Origin: an uncultured Subdoligranulum sp.
Lineage (GTDB): Bacteria; Bacillota; Clostridia; Oscillospirales; Ruminococcaceae
Length of the DNA: 49,442 nucleotides
Assembly (NCBI GenBank): GCA_900545545.1
Contig: UQZO01000015.1
Span: forward strand, 1 to 49,442
Direction of reading: 5' to 3'
How positions within the stretch are numbered: position 1 is the first letter of the stretch; each line of letters starts with the position of its first letter. A program made the position numbers and the translations under genes. Positions 15,102-24,345 of this stretch are shown here, piece by piece. Under the pieces are notes generated by a model. The model ran no database searches, was not told the DNA's origin, and was given only the letters and a program-made list of their open reading frames with translations.

Positions 15102-16831
15102 TGCGCGTCGCCTCCCTTCATCTGAGACTGGTAGATTTCCTGGTAGATGGTATCGTGGGCCAGCAGATCCTTGTGGGTGCCCACGGCGTGGAGCTTGCCG
15201 TCGTCCAGAATGACGATGAGGTCGGCGCTCTGCACCGAGCTGATGCGCTGGGCGATGATGAGCTTCGTCACGTCGGTCAGCTGGGCCAGGGCGTGGCGGA
15301 TGCCGGATTCGGTGGCGGTATCCACAGCGCTGGTGGAATCGTCAAAAATCAGCACCTTGGGATGTTTGAGCAGGGTGCGGGCGATGCACAGGCGCTGTTT
15401 CTGGCCGCCCGAAACGTTGACGCCCCCCTGGCCCAGGTCGGTATCCAAGCCGTCGGGCATACGGTTGAGGAATTCGTCGGCGTGGGCGGCACGGCAGGCG
15501 GCCCACAGCTGATCGTCGGTGGCATCGGGGTTGCCCCATTTCAGGTTGTCCCGGATGGTGCCCGAGAAGAGCAGGTTTTTCTGCAGCACGATGCCCACGG
15601 CATCCCGCAGGGCGGCCAGGTCATAGTCCCGCACGTCGTGGCCACCCACCCTGACGGTACCGGCGGTGGCGTCGTACAGGCGGGGGATCAGCTGCACCAG
15701 GGTGGTTTTGGCCGAGCCGGTGCCGCCGATGATGCCCACCGTGGCACCCGCCGGGATATGCAGCGTGATGTCCGAGAGGGCCGGTTTTTCCGCCTGTTCG
15801 TTGTATTTGAAGCTGACGTCCTCAAAGTCGATGGCGCCGTTTTCGATGGTGGTGACGGGCCGGGCGGCGTTGGCCAGGTCGGGCTGCTCGGTAAGTACCT
15901 CCCGGATGCGGCGGGCGCTGGCCAGGGACCGGGTCATCTGGAGGAAGACGCCGGAGAACATCATGACCGAGTTGAGCACCTGCAGCACATAGCTGAGGAA
16001 GGCGGTGAGCTGGCCCACGCTCATGGAGCCCTGGAGGATGAAGTTGCCGCCGAACCACATGATGCAGATGATGGCGGTGTACATGACGATCTGGAAGGAG
16101 GGCATGTTGAGCACGGCGAACCGGAAGGTTTCGGTGCTGGCGTCACTGAGTTCGGTGTTGACCTCCTCAAACTGCTGGTTTTCCCAGTCGCCGCGCACGA
16201 AGGCCTTGATGACCCGGATAGCGGTAAGACCCTCCTGAATGCGGCTGTTCAGATGGTCCACGGCGCTTTGCTGGCGGCCGTAGAGGGGGGCCACCTTGCT
16301 GACGATCCAGGCCAGCATGGCGGCCAGGATGGGGGTGGCCACCAGGAAGACGATGGTCAGCCGGGGGCTGAGGATGAACGCCATCCCGAGGCCCATGAGC
16401 AGCATGACCGGGCTGCGCACCAGCGGCCGCAGGCCGGTATTGACGGCGTTGAGCAGCACGGTGGCGTCGGTGGTCATGCGGGTGACCAGGGATGCGGTGG
16501 AAAAGTGGTCCAGGTTGGCGAAATCGAACTTCTGCACCGAGGCGTATTCCGCCAGGCGCAGCTCCGCCGCAAAGCCGTTGGCGTAGCGGGCGGCGAACCG
16601 GGCGTAGAGCAGGCCCGTGACCAGGGCCAGCACGGCGCAGACCACCATCAGGCCGCCCTGGCGCAGGATGATGGACATATCGTGGGCGGGCACGCCCTCG
16701 TCGATGAGGGTGGACATGAGCACCGGGATGACCATTTCGCATCCGCACTCGAAAAAGAGCAGGCCCACCGCCACGATGAGATCCCGCCGGTAGGGTTTGC
16801 TGTAGCCGAAAATCAGCCGTAGATCCTGCAT
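15098..16831 (-). CDS. ABC exporter half-transporter, degenerate-site subunit
   Basis: 577 residues with six membrane helices and an NBD. Walker A is GGTGSAKT (Ala in place of the usual Gly before Lys), the signature is VSGGQKQR, Walker B ends in FDDSTS (Asp instead of the catalytic Glu), and the switch His is Gln (IAQRIS). These changes mark the degenerate partner of heterodimeric exporters, leaving one hydrolytic site per pair. CAGGAGG precedes the start. Overlaps the next gene by 4 bases. Confidence 0.93.
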   Translation of the reverse strand: MQDLRLIFGYSKPYRRDLIVAVGLLFFECGCEMVIPVLMSTLIDEGVPAHDMSIILRQGGLMVVCAVLALVTGLLYARFAARYANGFAAELRLAEYASVQKFDFANLDHFSTASLVTRMTTDATVLLNAVNTGLRPLVRSPVMLLMGLGMAFILSPRLTIVFLVATPILAAMLAWIVSKVAPLYGRQQSAVDHLNSRIQEGLTAIRVIKAFVRGDWENQQFEEVNTELSDASTETFRFAVLNMPSFQIVMYTAIICIMWFGGNFILQGSMSVGQLTAFLSYVLQVLNSVMMFSGVFLQMTRSLASARRIREVLTEQPDLANAARPVTTIENGAIDFEDVSFKYNEQAEKPALSDITLHIPAGATVGIIGGTGSAKTTLVQLIPRLYDATAGTVRVGGHDVRDYDLAALRDAVGIVLQKNLLFSGTIRDNLKWGNPDATDDQLWAACRAAHADEFLNRMPDGLDTDLGQGGVNVSGGQKQRLCIARTLLKHPKVLIFDDSTSAVDTATESGIRHALAQLTDVTKLIIAQRISSVQSADLIVILDDGKLHAVGTHKDLLAHDTIYQEIYQSQMKGGDAQ

Positions 16832-16880
16832 AGACTTCCCTCCTGTTTGTATCGTTTTTTCCTATACCGTAGAAGATGGA

Positions 16881-17795
16881 TCACCGCCGTTTTTCCGGCA
16901 GCTTATCCGGCAGCTGGCTGGCCACGATGGCTGCGAACATCAGCGCACAGCCCGCCAGTTCGGTGCCGGTGAGGGTCTCGCCCAGGATGACCCAGCCCGC
17001 CAGGGCGCTGAAGACGCTTTCCAGGCACATGGCTAGGCTGGCGATGGTGGGGTCCAGTTCCTTCTGACCCACGATCTGCAGCGTGTAAGCCACGCCGCTG
17101 GACATGATGCCGCAGTAGAGCACCGACACCGCCGCCCCCGCAAACTGCTCGGGGGTGGGATGCTCAAAGACAAACATAAAGACGGTGGAGATCACCGACA
17201 CCGTGAAGAACTGGGCAAAGCTGAGCTGGATACCGTCCAGCCGGGGGCTGAAATGGTTGACCAGCAAAATCTGCAGCGTGAACACAAAGGCGCAGAGCAG
17301 CAACTGCCACTCGCCCCCCGTCAGGCTGAGGGTATCCCGCCCGGCCAGGCAGAGCAGGTAGAGCCCGATGACACTGACCGCCACGCAGACCCAGAGTTTG
17401 GGCCCCGGACGGCTGCCGAGGAAGATGCCGCACACCGGCACCAGCACCACGTAGAGGGCGGTCATGAAGCCTGCCTTGGCGGTGCTGGTGGTACCGATGC
17501 CCATCTGCTGGGCAGCCGACGCCGCAAAGAGGGCGATGCCGCACAAGGTACCGCCGAGAGCCAGCACTTTGCCGTGGAGCCAGAAGGGCAGCCGCTGGCC
17601 TTTGTGGCGCTGGCCCATGCGGCGCACCCCCATGAGACCCAGCAGAAAGGCGCAGGCCAGCCAGCTGCGGCTGGCCAGAAAGGTGTAGGGCCCCATATAG
17701 CCGCTGCCCACACTCTGGGCCACAAAGGCCGTGCCCCAGATCAGCGCCGCGAACACCAGCAGCAGGGTGTTGCGCAGTTGATTTTTGTTTTCCAT
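16881..17795 (-). CDS. DMT-superfamily (EamA) transporter
   Basis: 304 residues from ATG 17795, chosen because AGGAGG lies 7 bases upstream; a longer frame to 17819 has no site. About ten hydrophobic helices in two EamA repeats, starting LLLVFAALIWGTAFV and containing SRSWLACAFLLGL in the first. Such proteins are inner-membrane metabolite exporters or importers, often of amino acids. Substrate unknown. It lies 49 bases upstream of the ABC exporter pair on the same strand. Confidence 0.88.
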   Translation of the reverse strand: MENKNQLRNTLLLVFAALIWGTAFVAQSVGSGYMGPYTFLASRSWLACAFLLGLMGVRRMGQRHKGQRLPFWLHGKVLALGGTLCGIALFAASAAQQMGIGTTSTAKAGFMTALYVVLVPVCGIFLGSRPGPKLWVCVAVSVIGLYLLCLAGRDTLSLTGGEWQLLLCAFVFTLQILLVNHFSPRLDGIQLSFAQFFTVSVISTVFMFVFEHPTPEQFAGAAVSVLYCGIMSSGVAYTLQIVGQKELDPTIASLAMCLESVFSALAGWVILGETLTGTELAGCALMFAAIVASQLPDKLPEKRR

Positions 17796-17816
17796 GGTCC
17801 TTCCTCCTCTTGTAGC

Positions 17817-17858
17817 CACAAAACCGCCCGCGCCGTCAACTGTGACGGCACGGGCGGT
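17817..17858 (-). terminator. intrinsic terminator
   Basis: ACCGCCCG and GCCGTCA pair with TGACGGC and CGGGCGGT over 17823-17858, followed on the minus strand by TTTTGT. It closes the lipoprotein gene at 17879-18493. Confidence 0.8.
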
Positions 17859-17878
17859 GCGCTTGCTTCCCTTGGCTG

Positions 17879-18493
17879 TTATTCTTCACCCTCGATGGTG
17901 GTCAGTTCCTGACTGCCCAGCCCCTGAATCTTGAGGCCGCCGGTGATATAGTAGATGCTGGAATCGTAGCTGATGTTGACCTTGTACTGCTTGCCGGGGG
18001 TCAGGCCGGTGATGGTATAATTATAGCAGGTACCGTCGGTGGTGTAGTAGACGGTGGAGCCCTGCACATAGCTGGTCATCGTCTTGTCGTCGGAGAGTTC
18101 CCACACCGCCACCTTGAAGGTCTGGTAGTTTTCGTTGGTAGACTCGGTGGTGGCATAGCCGGTAACGGTGATGCTGTCCGACGCGGGGACAAAGTACTCG
18201 GTGTTGCGGTTGGCCACGCCGTTGAAGGCAACGTACAGCGTATCCCCTTCGACCTGGGTGACCAGCTTGCCGGAGGTGGGGTCCATGGTTTCAGGGAAGG
18301 TGACCTCGCCGCCCGCGGTGGCTACCACCTTGGTGGCTTCGTCCTCATCGCCGGAGCCTTCTTCGATGAAGCCCAGGGCCGTAACGGTCTTGACAACGAG
18401 GTCCTTCAGCGCTTCCTTGGGCGAGCAGGCGGACAGCGAAAGAGCCAGGCACAGTGCCAGGGCCAGCGCGATCCAGGTACGGGTACGTTTCAT
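17879..18493 (-). CDS. lipoprotein of unknown function, 204 aa
   Basis: The start at ATG 18493 has GGAGG 9 bases upstream. Signal peptide MKRTRTWIALALALCLALSL ends at a lipobox LSAC. The mature protein has an acidic linker (GSGDEDEATK) and a beta-rich C-terminal half ending in a fibronectin-III-like pattern (YNYTITGLTPGKQYKVNISY). It is probably anchored to the outer face of the membrane; the domain may bind protein or carbohydrate. Monocistronic, with its own terminator. Confidence 0.75.
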   Translation of the reverse strand: MKRTRTWIALALALCLALSLSACSPKEALKDLVVKTVTALGFIEEGSGDEDEATKVVATAGGEVTFPETMDPTSGKLVTQVEGDTLYVAFNGVANRNTEYFVPASDSITVTGYATTESTNENYQTFKVAVWELSDDKTMTSYVQGSTVYYTTDGTCYNYTITGLTPGKQYKVNISYDSSIYYITGGLKIQGLGSQELTTIEGEE

Positions 18494-18608
18494 ATGCATA
18501 AACCTCCGTGGGGTAAGAAACATTCGTGACATATAAAGGTATTATACCGCATTTGTCTTTCCGGCACAAGGTTTTTGCAAAAAAACCACAAAAAGGCACC
18601 ACCGGGAC

Positions 18609-18778
18609 CTCAAAAGGGGGAACAGCCCCGCACGGCGGTGCCTGACGGGTCTATTCCCCCTCTTGGACACCCCCTCGACAAAATATGGCGGCAAATCGCG
18701 CACTGGTCGTACACAATTTGCCGCCATATTTCCCTGTATGTGTCTGCGCCGGTCGGCGCATGTCCGCCGGCGCAGACA
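18609..18778 (+). repeat. structured repeat, copy A (full)
   Basis: A 170-base element that fills most of the 337-base gap 18494-18830. It has three helices: a GGGGG/CCCCC-closed hairpin with inner loop GCACGGC..TGCCTGACG (18614-18660), a perfect 16-bp stem (18681-18696 with 18716-18731) and a perfect 12-bp stem (18741-18752 with 18767-18778). Copy B at 24346 keeps the loop sequences but has different, still complementary, stems. Confidence 0.75.
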
Positions 18779-18830
18779 GAATCAAATCTTGTAAGCGGCA
18801 TACCGCCGCTTTCGCGAACAAAACAGCCTT

Positions 18831-19919
18831 TTACCGCTTGATATCGTAGTTCATGTTCATCAGGTTGCGGATGCTGTCCACATCGTCGGTGATGTTGGCA
18901 TCGCCGTGGATGGTGTGCTTGATGGCACTGGACGCCACCGCAAAGTTGATCATATCCATGGGGCGGTAGTCGTGCATCATGGCGTAGATCAGGCCGCTGG
19001 CAAAGGCGTCGCCGCCGCCCACGCGGTCCAGAATATTAAAGGTAAAGAGCTTGCTCTCGAAGGTATGTCCCTCGTACCACATGAAGGCTTTGAGGCTGTT
19101 CTCGCTGCCGGAATGTACATACCGCACGTGGCGGCCGATGCACTTGAGGTTGGGGTACCGCTCCACAAAGCGCTGGAACACCTCGTCCTGCTGTTCGTAG
19201 CTGGGCTGCAGCGGCACGCCGTCCTTCCAGTCGCCCTTGGAATGGTCGTTCTCGTCCTTCCACAGGTGATAGGGCTCGATGCCGAAGAGCACATCCACAT
19301 AGGGCAGGCAGCGGGTGCAGTAGTCCCGGGCTTCCTCCCAGGTCCACAGCGTGCTGCGGAAGTTGCCGTCAAAGCTGATGGTCAGCCCCTTCTCCTTGGC
19401 TACCTGCAGGCAGCGCAGGATGAAGTCGGCGCAGTTCTGGTTCAGCGCCGGTGTGATGCCGGAGAGGTGCAGCCAGTCGAAGCCTTCGAACAGGGCATCC
19501 AGGTCCACCTTGCTCAGGTCGTACTCGGTCAGGGCGCTGTGCATGCGGTCATAGATGACCTTGCTGGGGCGGATGCCGTAGCCGGTTTCCAGGTAATAGG
19601 TGCCCAGGCGATGGCTGGGGGTTTCCTCCTTGGTGGAAAGGATCATGGGCGTGCAGTGCACATCGTTGGAGCGCAGCCACCGGATGGCGCTTTTTCCCAG
19701 GGAATTGTTGGGCACCACGCTGAAAAAGGTGGAATCCACACCCAGGTTGGCCAGCGCCAGCGCGATGTTTGCCTCGCTGCCGCCGTAGCTGGCCTCAAAG
19801 TTCGATGCCATGCGGATTTTTTCGTAGTTGGGCGGGGTCAGACGCAGCATGACCTCACCGATGGTGATGAATTTCTGCGGGCTGTGCTGGTCCTGCAGAA
19901 TGGGATTGCAATGTTCCAT
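18831..19919 (-). CDS. kdgK: 2-dehydro-3-deoxygluconokinase (PfkB family)
   Basis: 362 residues. The N-terminal motif GGSEANIALALANLG and the C-terminal signature DRVGGGDAFASG, with catalytic Asp, are those of PfkB sugar kinases. Overall sequence and length fit KDG kinases (ATP + KDG gives KDPG), which feed uronic acid breakdown. AGGAGG lies 11 bases before the ATG. A related sugar specificity cannot be excluded. No other uronate gene is nearby, so it stands alone. Confidence 0.85.
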   Translation of the reverse strand: MEHCNPILQDQHSPQKFITIGEVMLRLTPPNYEKIRMASNFEASYGGSEANIALALANLGVDSTFFSVVPNNSLGKSAIRWLRSNDVHCTPMILSTKEETPSHRLGTYYLETGYGIRPSKVIYDRMHSALTEYDLSKVDLDALFEGFDWLHLSGITPALNQNCADFILRCLQVAKEKGLTISFDGNFRSTLWTWEEARDYCTRCLPYVDVLFGIEPYHLWKDENDHSKGDWKDGVPLQPSYEQQDEVFQRFVERYPNLKCIGRHVRYVHSGSENSLKAFMWYEGHTFESKLFTFNILDRVGGGDAFASGLIYAMMHDYRPMDMINFAVASSAIKHTIHGDANITDDVDSIRNLMNMNYDIKR

Positions 19920-20039
19920 GTGCGGTGTTACCTCCTGGTTCGTTTCGGGTTTCTTTGCACGGGAAATGCGCGGTTTCTGTCCCTTTTATTGTACGGCATT
20001 CCCCCGGGGATTGCAAGCAAAACCAGAAGGCCCGCCGCC

Positions 20040-20717
20040 TCAGTCCTGCAGTTCCTTCTCGAAGCGGTCGATCTTGTCCATCTTGCCCACCACGGCGATG
20101 GTATCCCCCTGGGCAAAGCGGTAGTCGGCCGTAAATTCCACGTCGGTGCGTCCATTCCGTTCCACGGCAATGATGTTGATGCCGAAGGTGCGGCGCACAT
20201 CCAATTCCTGGATGCTCTTGCCCACCACGTGGCCGCCCACGGCGATGCGGCGCACTTCCACGCCGTCGGCCAGGGCGACGTAGTCCAGCAGGTTGCCGTA
20301 GATCAGCCGGCGGCCGATGCGCACGGCCATGTCCGCCTCGGGGTAGACGACGGTGGCGCCCATGCGCTTGAGCACCTCGCCGTGGACTTCGCTGGTGGCC
20401 TTGGACAGGACGTTGGGCACGCCGAGCTTGATGACCAGCATCGTGGTCAGGATGCTCATGTCGACCTGCTCGCCGATGCAGACGACGACGGTCGCGCAGT
20501 TCTGCATACCGGTCTCTTTTAGGGCCGTCTCGCTGAGGTTATCCACCACAAAGGCGTAGTCGGTGTAGGCGCGCACCTCGCGCACGCGCTCCTCATTTTT
20601 GTCGATGGCGATGACTTCCTCGCCGGCTTCGGCCAGCGTCTTGACCAGCGCCGTGCCAAAACGGCCCAGGCCGATGACGCCGTACATCGCGGAAGAATCG
20701 TTCTTTTTCAGTTTCAT
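20040..20717 (-). CDS. ktrA: potassium uptake regulatory subunit KtrA
   Basis: 225 residues. RCK_N Rossmann fold with GLGRFGTAL and an acidic residue closing the second strand (IAIDKNEE), then an RCK_C domain from about residue 135. KtrA rings bind nucleotide (and c-di-AMP in the RCK_C domain of homologues) and gate the KtrB channel at the membrane. It follows ktrB by 24 bases on the same strand. Confidence 0.92.
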   Translation of the reverse strand: MKLKKNDSSAMYGVIGLGRFGTALVKTLAEAGEEVIAIDKNEERVREVRAYTDYAFVVDNLSETALKETGMQNCATVVVCIGEQVDMSILTTMLVIKLGVPNVLSKATSEVHGEVLKRMGATVVYPEADMAVRIGRRLIYGNLLDYVALADGVEVRRIAVGGHVVGKSIQELDVRRTFGINIIAVERNGRTDVEFTADYRFAQGDTIAVVGKMDKIDRFEKELQD

Positions 20718-20741
20718 GGTACAACTGCCTCCAGTTTGGTA

Positions 20742-22049
20742 TCAGCCGATGGTGATGGCTTCCTCGGTATAGCGGGCGGAAGGTTCGGGGCGCTCGACCC
20801 AGATCGACAGCAGCGTGAACGCGCCGACGCGCCCGGTGTACATCGTTAAGATCAGGATCAGTTTGCTGGCGTCCAGCAGGTCCGGCGTGATGCCGGTGGA
20901 AAGGCCGACGGTGCCGAAGGCCGAGACATCCTCAAACAGCAGCTGCATCAGCGTCAGGTCGGGTTCCAGCACGCAGAGCAGGAAGGTGCCGGTGCACACG
21001 ACGATCATGCCCAGCAGCGCGATGGTGGCCGCTTTGCGCATGGCGCCGTCGGGCAGGCGGCGGTGGAAGGCCCCGGGGCGGCGCTTGCTGAAGATGCAGG
21101 CGACCTCCTGCATGAGGACAAAGAAGGTCGTCGTCTTGATACCGCCGCCGGTGGACCCGGGCGAAGCGCCGATGAACATCAAAATCGTGAGCACGAACAG
21201 GCCCGCGTTGCTGAGCTCGCCCAGCGGCATCGTCGAGAAGCCCGCGGTACGCGCCGACGTGCTGTGGAAAAACGCCGCCAGCCAGCCGATGCCGTCGGTA
21301 AGCTGCAGCAGCACCGTGCCGGCAGCCAGCAGCACCGCCGTGGTGGTAAGCACCACTTTGGTGTGCAGCGTGAACTTGCGGAAGCGGAACCGGCACTTGA
21401 TGACGTCGAGCACGACGAGGAAGCCGATACCGCCAAAGATGATAAGGCCGCAGGTGACAAGGTTGAGCCAGACGTTATCGTGGTAAGGGATCAGGTTGCG
21501 CAGCCCGCCCAGGATGTCAAAGCCCGAGTTGTTGAACGCCGCGATGGAGTGGAAGATGCTGATCCACAAGGCGTGCAGCGGCGGGAAATCCTGGATGAAC
21601 ACCGGGAAACTGCAGACAACGCCCGCCAGCTCAAAGCACAGCGTCATAAACAGCACCGCGCGCACCAGGCGGACCATGCCCTCGAACGTGTCAACGTTGA
21701 GCGCCTCGCGCACAAGGGAGCGCCCTTTGAAGTTGATGCGCCGGCCGGCGGCCAGCGCCAGGCCCATGCCGATGGAGGTCACGCCCAGGCCGCCGACCTG
21801 GATGAGCCCCGCCACCACGGCCTGGCCGAAGGGGGTGAAGGTGTCGGCGGTGTCGACGGCGATGAGGCCGGTGACGCACACCGCGCTGGTGGAGGTGAAC
21901 AGCGCGTCCACCCAGGTGACCGCCATGCCCTCCCGGATGGAGACCGGCAGTTTGAGCATCGCCGCGCCCAGCAGAATGACGAGCGCGAAGCCCAGCGCAA
22001 TGATGCGCGCAGGCGGCTGTTTTTGGAGAGAACGAAGGATGGATTTCAT
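20742..22049 (-). CDS. ktrB: potassium transporter KtrB (TrkH family)
   Basis: 435 residues from ATG 22049 (GAGGAAAT upstream); a longer open frame to 22187 runs through the structured leader and is rejected. It has the four M-P-M repeats of Trk/Ktr channels, with selectivity-filter segments such as TSTSAVCVTGL, HSIAAFNNSGFD, STSARTAGFST and FGTVGLSTG. It imports potassium together with KtrA. The leader carries a likely terminator (see 22050-22204). Confidence 0.92.
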   Translation of the reverse strand: MKSILRSLQKQPPARIIALGFALVILLGAAMLKLPVSIREGMAVTWVDALFTSTSAVCVTGLIAVDTADTFTPFGQAVVAGLIQVGGLGVTSIGMGLALAAGRRINFKGRSLVREALNVDTFEGMVRLVRAVLFMTLCFELAGVVCSFPVFIQDFPPLHALWISIFHSIAAFNNSGFDILGGLRNLIPYHDNVWLNLVTCGLIIFGGIGFLVVLDVIKCRFRFRKFTLHTKVVLTTTAVLLAAGTVLLQLTDGIGWLAAFFHSTSARTAGFSTMPLGELSNAGLFVLTILMFIGASPGSTGGGIKTTTFFVLMQEVACIFSKRRPGAFHRRLPDGAMRKAATIALLGMIVVCTGTFLLCVLEPDLTLMQLLFEDVSAFGTVGLSTGITPDLLDASKLILILTMYTGRVGAFTLLSIWVERPEPSARYTEEAITIG

Positions 22050-22204
22050 ACAATTTCCTCTGCAGTATACAAAAAGCGGGGCTTCCCGCCGTGTTCGGGG
22101 GGGAGTCCCGCCGGACCGGGTGCCGCTTTGCCCCCGGCCGACCCCGGATAAATAGGACGCGCCGCGCCCTATGACAGACTCCACCACTTATCCCGGTCGT
22201 AATT
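22050..22204 (-). promoter_or_regulatory. structured ktrB leader with intrinsic terminator
   Basis: The 5' leader begins with a long helix: TTATCCCGGTCG (22188-22199) pairs with CGACCCCGGATAA (22139-22151) and encloses a hairpin TAGGACGC/GCGCCCTA (22153-22171). Near the gene, GCGGG-AAGC-CCCGC followed by TTTTTG (22071-22089, minus sense) forms a terminator ahead of the ribosome binding site. This layout suggests a riboswitch or attenuator. K+ transporter leaders are often c-di-AMP (ydaO) riboswitches, but I cannot match that consensus. Confidence 0.55.
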
Positions 22205-22210
22205 GCTCCT

Positions 22211-22239
22211 ACCATAACACGAAACCACTACCTCGTCAA
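22211..22239 (-). promoter_or_regulatory. promoter of ktrB-ktrA
   Basis: Minus strand: TTGACG (22234-22239), 17-base spacer, TATGGT (22211-22216), upstream of the structured leader. Confidence 0.7.
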
Positions 22240-22343
22240 GGGGGAAAATTTCCCGGAGTGAGGTGGACGGTCTGCGGCAGGCGCCGGCGGGTCGGAAGGC
22301 TGCGCAGGCCCCCTGCCCTACTCCGGCCCTCTGGTCCGGACGT

Positions 22344-22625
22344 TTACCCTTTGCCCTTGCAAAAATGCAGCACGCCGTTGAGGACCAGCAGGCCATAGGT
22401 CACCCACGCCGAATTCCGGAAGGCGAAAAAGAACCGGTCATAGGACCACTGGCTGTCTCCAAAAATACGGAAGACAGTGTGGAGCACGCTGCACACCCCA
22501 TAGCTGCCATCGTGGACCCGCGTCTCAGCGTTGAAGAGGAGATTCAGCCCCAGATCCACTGTGCAGAACAGCGAGATCATAAAGAGGATGCCCGCAAGAA
22601 TCCTGACGGTCCGTATCGTTTTCAT
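22344..22625 (-). CDS. small membrane protein, 93 aa
   Basis: Starts at ATG 22625 with GGAGG 6 bases upstream; the longer frame to 22844 is rejected. Two hydrophobic segments (about residues 5-27 and 72-88) with a polar region between them and the C-terminus CKGKG. Function not recognised. It lies divergent from the MBOAT gene. Confidence 0.6.
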   Translation of the reverse strand: MKTIRTVRILAGILFMISLFCTVDLGLNLLFNAETRVHDGSYGVCSVLHTVFRIFGDSQWSYDRFFFAFRNSAWVTYGLLVLNGVLHFCKGKG

Positions 22626-22793
22626 ATCGCACCTCCGCAGCGTTTTCAGTTTTGATCGGTATACCGTGAGAATACCAGAGTCCTCGAAAGAAGTCAAGAC
22701 TGCCTTGCCCCGGTCAGCCGCACCGCCCAACCCTTTTTTCCGTTTTGCCGGTGCCGAATGGCGTCTGACCGCACCGCCGCCCCGGCCGCTCTC

Positions 22794-22822
22794 TTGCGTG
22801 GCAGCGCAAAATCGTGTATAAT
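22794..22822 (+). promoter_or_regulatory. promoter of the surface-polymer operon
   Basis: TTGCGT (22794-22799), 17-base spacer, TATAAT (22817-22822), 40 bases upstream of the MBOAT start. Confidence 0.75.
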
Positions 22823-22861
22823 GAATTGTTACTTCTATAAGCATAGTCAGGAGGTGCGCCG

Positions 22862-24340
22862 TTGAGCCTGCAGAGCTTTGGCTTTTTCGGCTTTTTGCTG
22901 GTGGTGGCCGCGGTATATCTGCATCTGCCCCGGCGTTGGCAAAGCCCCTTTTTGCTGACGGCCAGCTGGGTATTTTATGCGCTGGCCATGCCGTCCATGC
23001 TGCCGGTGACCATCGCCATTGCGGTGTTTACCTGGCTGTGCGGCCGGGCCCTGACCGGTGCCCACAAAACCGCCGTGCTGCGGGTAGGGGTCATCGGCCT
23101 GCTGCTGATTCTGGCCTTTTTCAAATACAACGGCGCCTTTGCGGGGCTGGCGGGCTGGCAGGCCATCGCCATGCCCCTGGGCATCAGCTTTTACAGCTTC
23201 GCGGCCATCGCCTATCTCATCGACGCCGCCCGGGGCGACTGCGAAGCGGAGCCGAGTTTTATCGACTGTGCGCTGTTTCTGAATTTCTTTGCCACCGTCA
23301 CCCAGGGCCCCATCTGCCGGGCCGGGGACCTTTTGCCCCAGCTGAAGGAGGAGCACCGCTTTGATGCCGCCCGCACCGTGCGGGGCCTGCGGCTGATGGC
23401 GCTGGGGCTTTTCAAGCTGGTGGCGGTGAGCGATGTGCTGGGCGTGCTGGTGGACGAGGTATTCCCCCACTACCAGAGCTACGGCGGCCCCATGCTGGTG
23501 CTGGGCGCGGTAGCCTACACCCTGCAGCTGTACTTCAACTTTTCGGGCTATTCCGAAGTTGCCCGGGCCGTGGGCCTGTTTCTGGGGCTCAACCTGCCGG
23601 AAAACTTCAAAACGCCCTTCTTTGCCACCAACTTTTCCGGGTTCTGGAGCCGGTGGCACATCAGCTTTTCTTCCTGGCTGCAGGATTACCTGTTCATGCC
23701 CCTGGCCTGGGCGGACCTTTCCGGCGTGACCCGGGGCAAATTGCAGCGGCTGCCCGCGGAAGTCTGCGTCTTTACGGTATTTTTTGTGTCGGGCTTCTGG
23801 CACGGCAACACCCTGCCCTTTGTGGTGTGGGGCCTTTTGCAGGCCTGCTACCGCCTGGGTGAGGAACTGGTGCACCGCCGGTTCGGCAAACCCAAAAAGA
23901 AAGCCCCGGCCCGGGTGGTGCGCGCCAAACGGGCGGTGGTGTTTGTGCTGTGGACCGTGAGCATGGTGTTCTTCCGGGTGGGGTCCGCCGGATCCATGAC
24001 CGTGGGGGACGCCTTCGGCTATCTGGCCGGCTGCTTCCGCGGCTGGGCGCCCGCCCGCTTTGCCGGGGAGCTGTACAGCGCGGTGTACACCGCCTTCTAC
24101 GCCAACCCCATCATGGTGGCGGCCTATTATGCCTTTGTGGTGCTGACGCTGGTGCTCGCCTTTTACCTTGACACCCGCCGGGCCTTTACCTACAAGAACA
24201 AATCGTCCGAGATTGCCCTGGCCGGGGAAAAACACCGCTGGGTGGTCTATTACCTGCTGGTGGTCTGTCTGCTGGCGGGCTATATCATGCAGAGCGGCGG
24301 TTTCGGCAACGCGGGATTCGGCATGTACGCGGGATTTTAA
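22862..24340 (+). CDS. MBOAT-family O-acyltransferase
   Basis: 492 residues from TTG 22862, with AGGAGG 7 bases upstream. A multi-pass membrane protein of the AlgI/DltB type: conserved FWSRWHISFSSWLQDYLFMP (near 260-283) and the catalytic histidine in SGFWHGNTL (near 313). Members transfer acyl groups across the membrane to extracellular polysaccharide or teichoic acid. The next gene but one repeat element encodes an SGNH-like partner, as in AlgI-AlgJ/X, PatA-PatB and DltB-DltD pairs. No dltA or dltC is present, so O-acetylation of a surface glycan is more likely than D-alanylation. Confidence 0.9.
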   Translation: MSLQSFGFFGFLLVVAAVYLHLPRRWQSPFLLTASWVFYALAMPSMLPVTIAIAVFTWLCGRALTGAHKTAVLRVGVIGLLLILAFFKYNGAFAGLAGWQAIAMPLGISFYSFAAIAYLIDAARGDCEAEPSFIDCALFLNFFATVTQGPICRAGDLLPQLKEEHRFDAARTVRGLRLMALGLFKLVAVSDVLGVLVDEVFPHYQSYGGPMLVLGAVAYTLQLYFNFSGYSEVARAVGLFLGLNLPENFKTPFFATNFSGFWSRWHISFSSWLQDYLFMPLAWADLSGVTRGKLQRLPAEVCVFTVFFVSGFWHGNTLPFVVWGLLQACYRLGEELVHRRFGKPKKKAPARVVRAKRAVVFVLWTVSMVFFRVGSAGSMTVGDAFGYLAGCFRGWAPARFAGELYSAVYTAFYANPIMVAAYYAFVVLTLVLAFYLDTRRAFTYKNKSSEIALAGEKHRWVVYYLLVVCLLAGYIMQSGGFGNAGFGMYAGF

Positions 24341-24345
24341 CCTAC

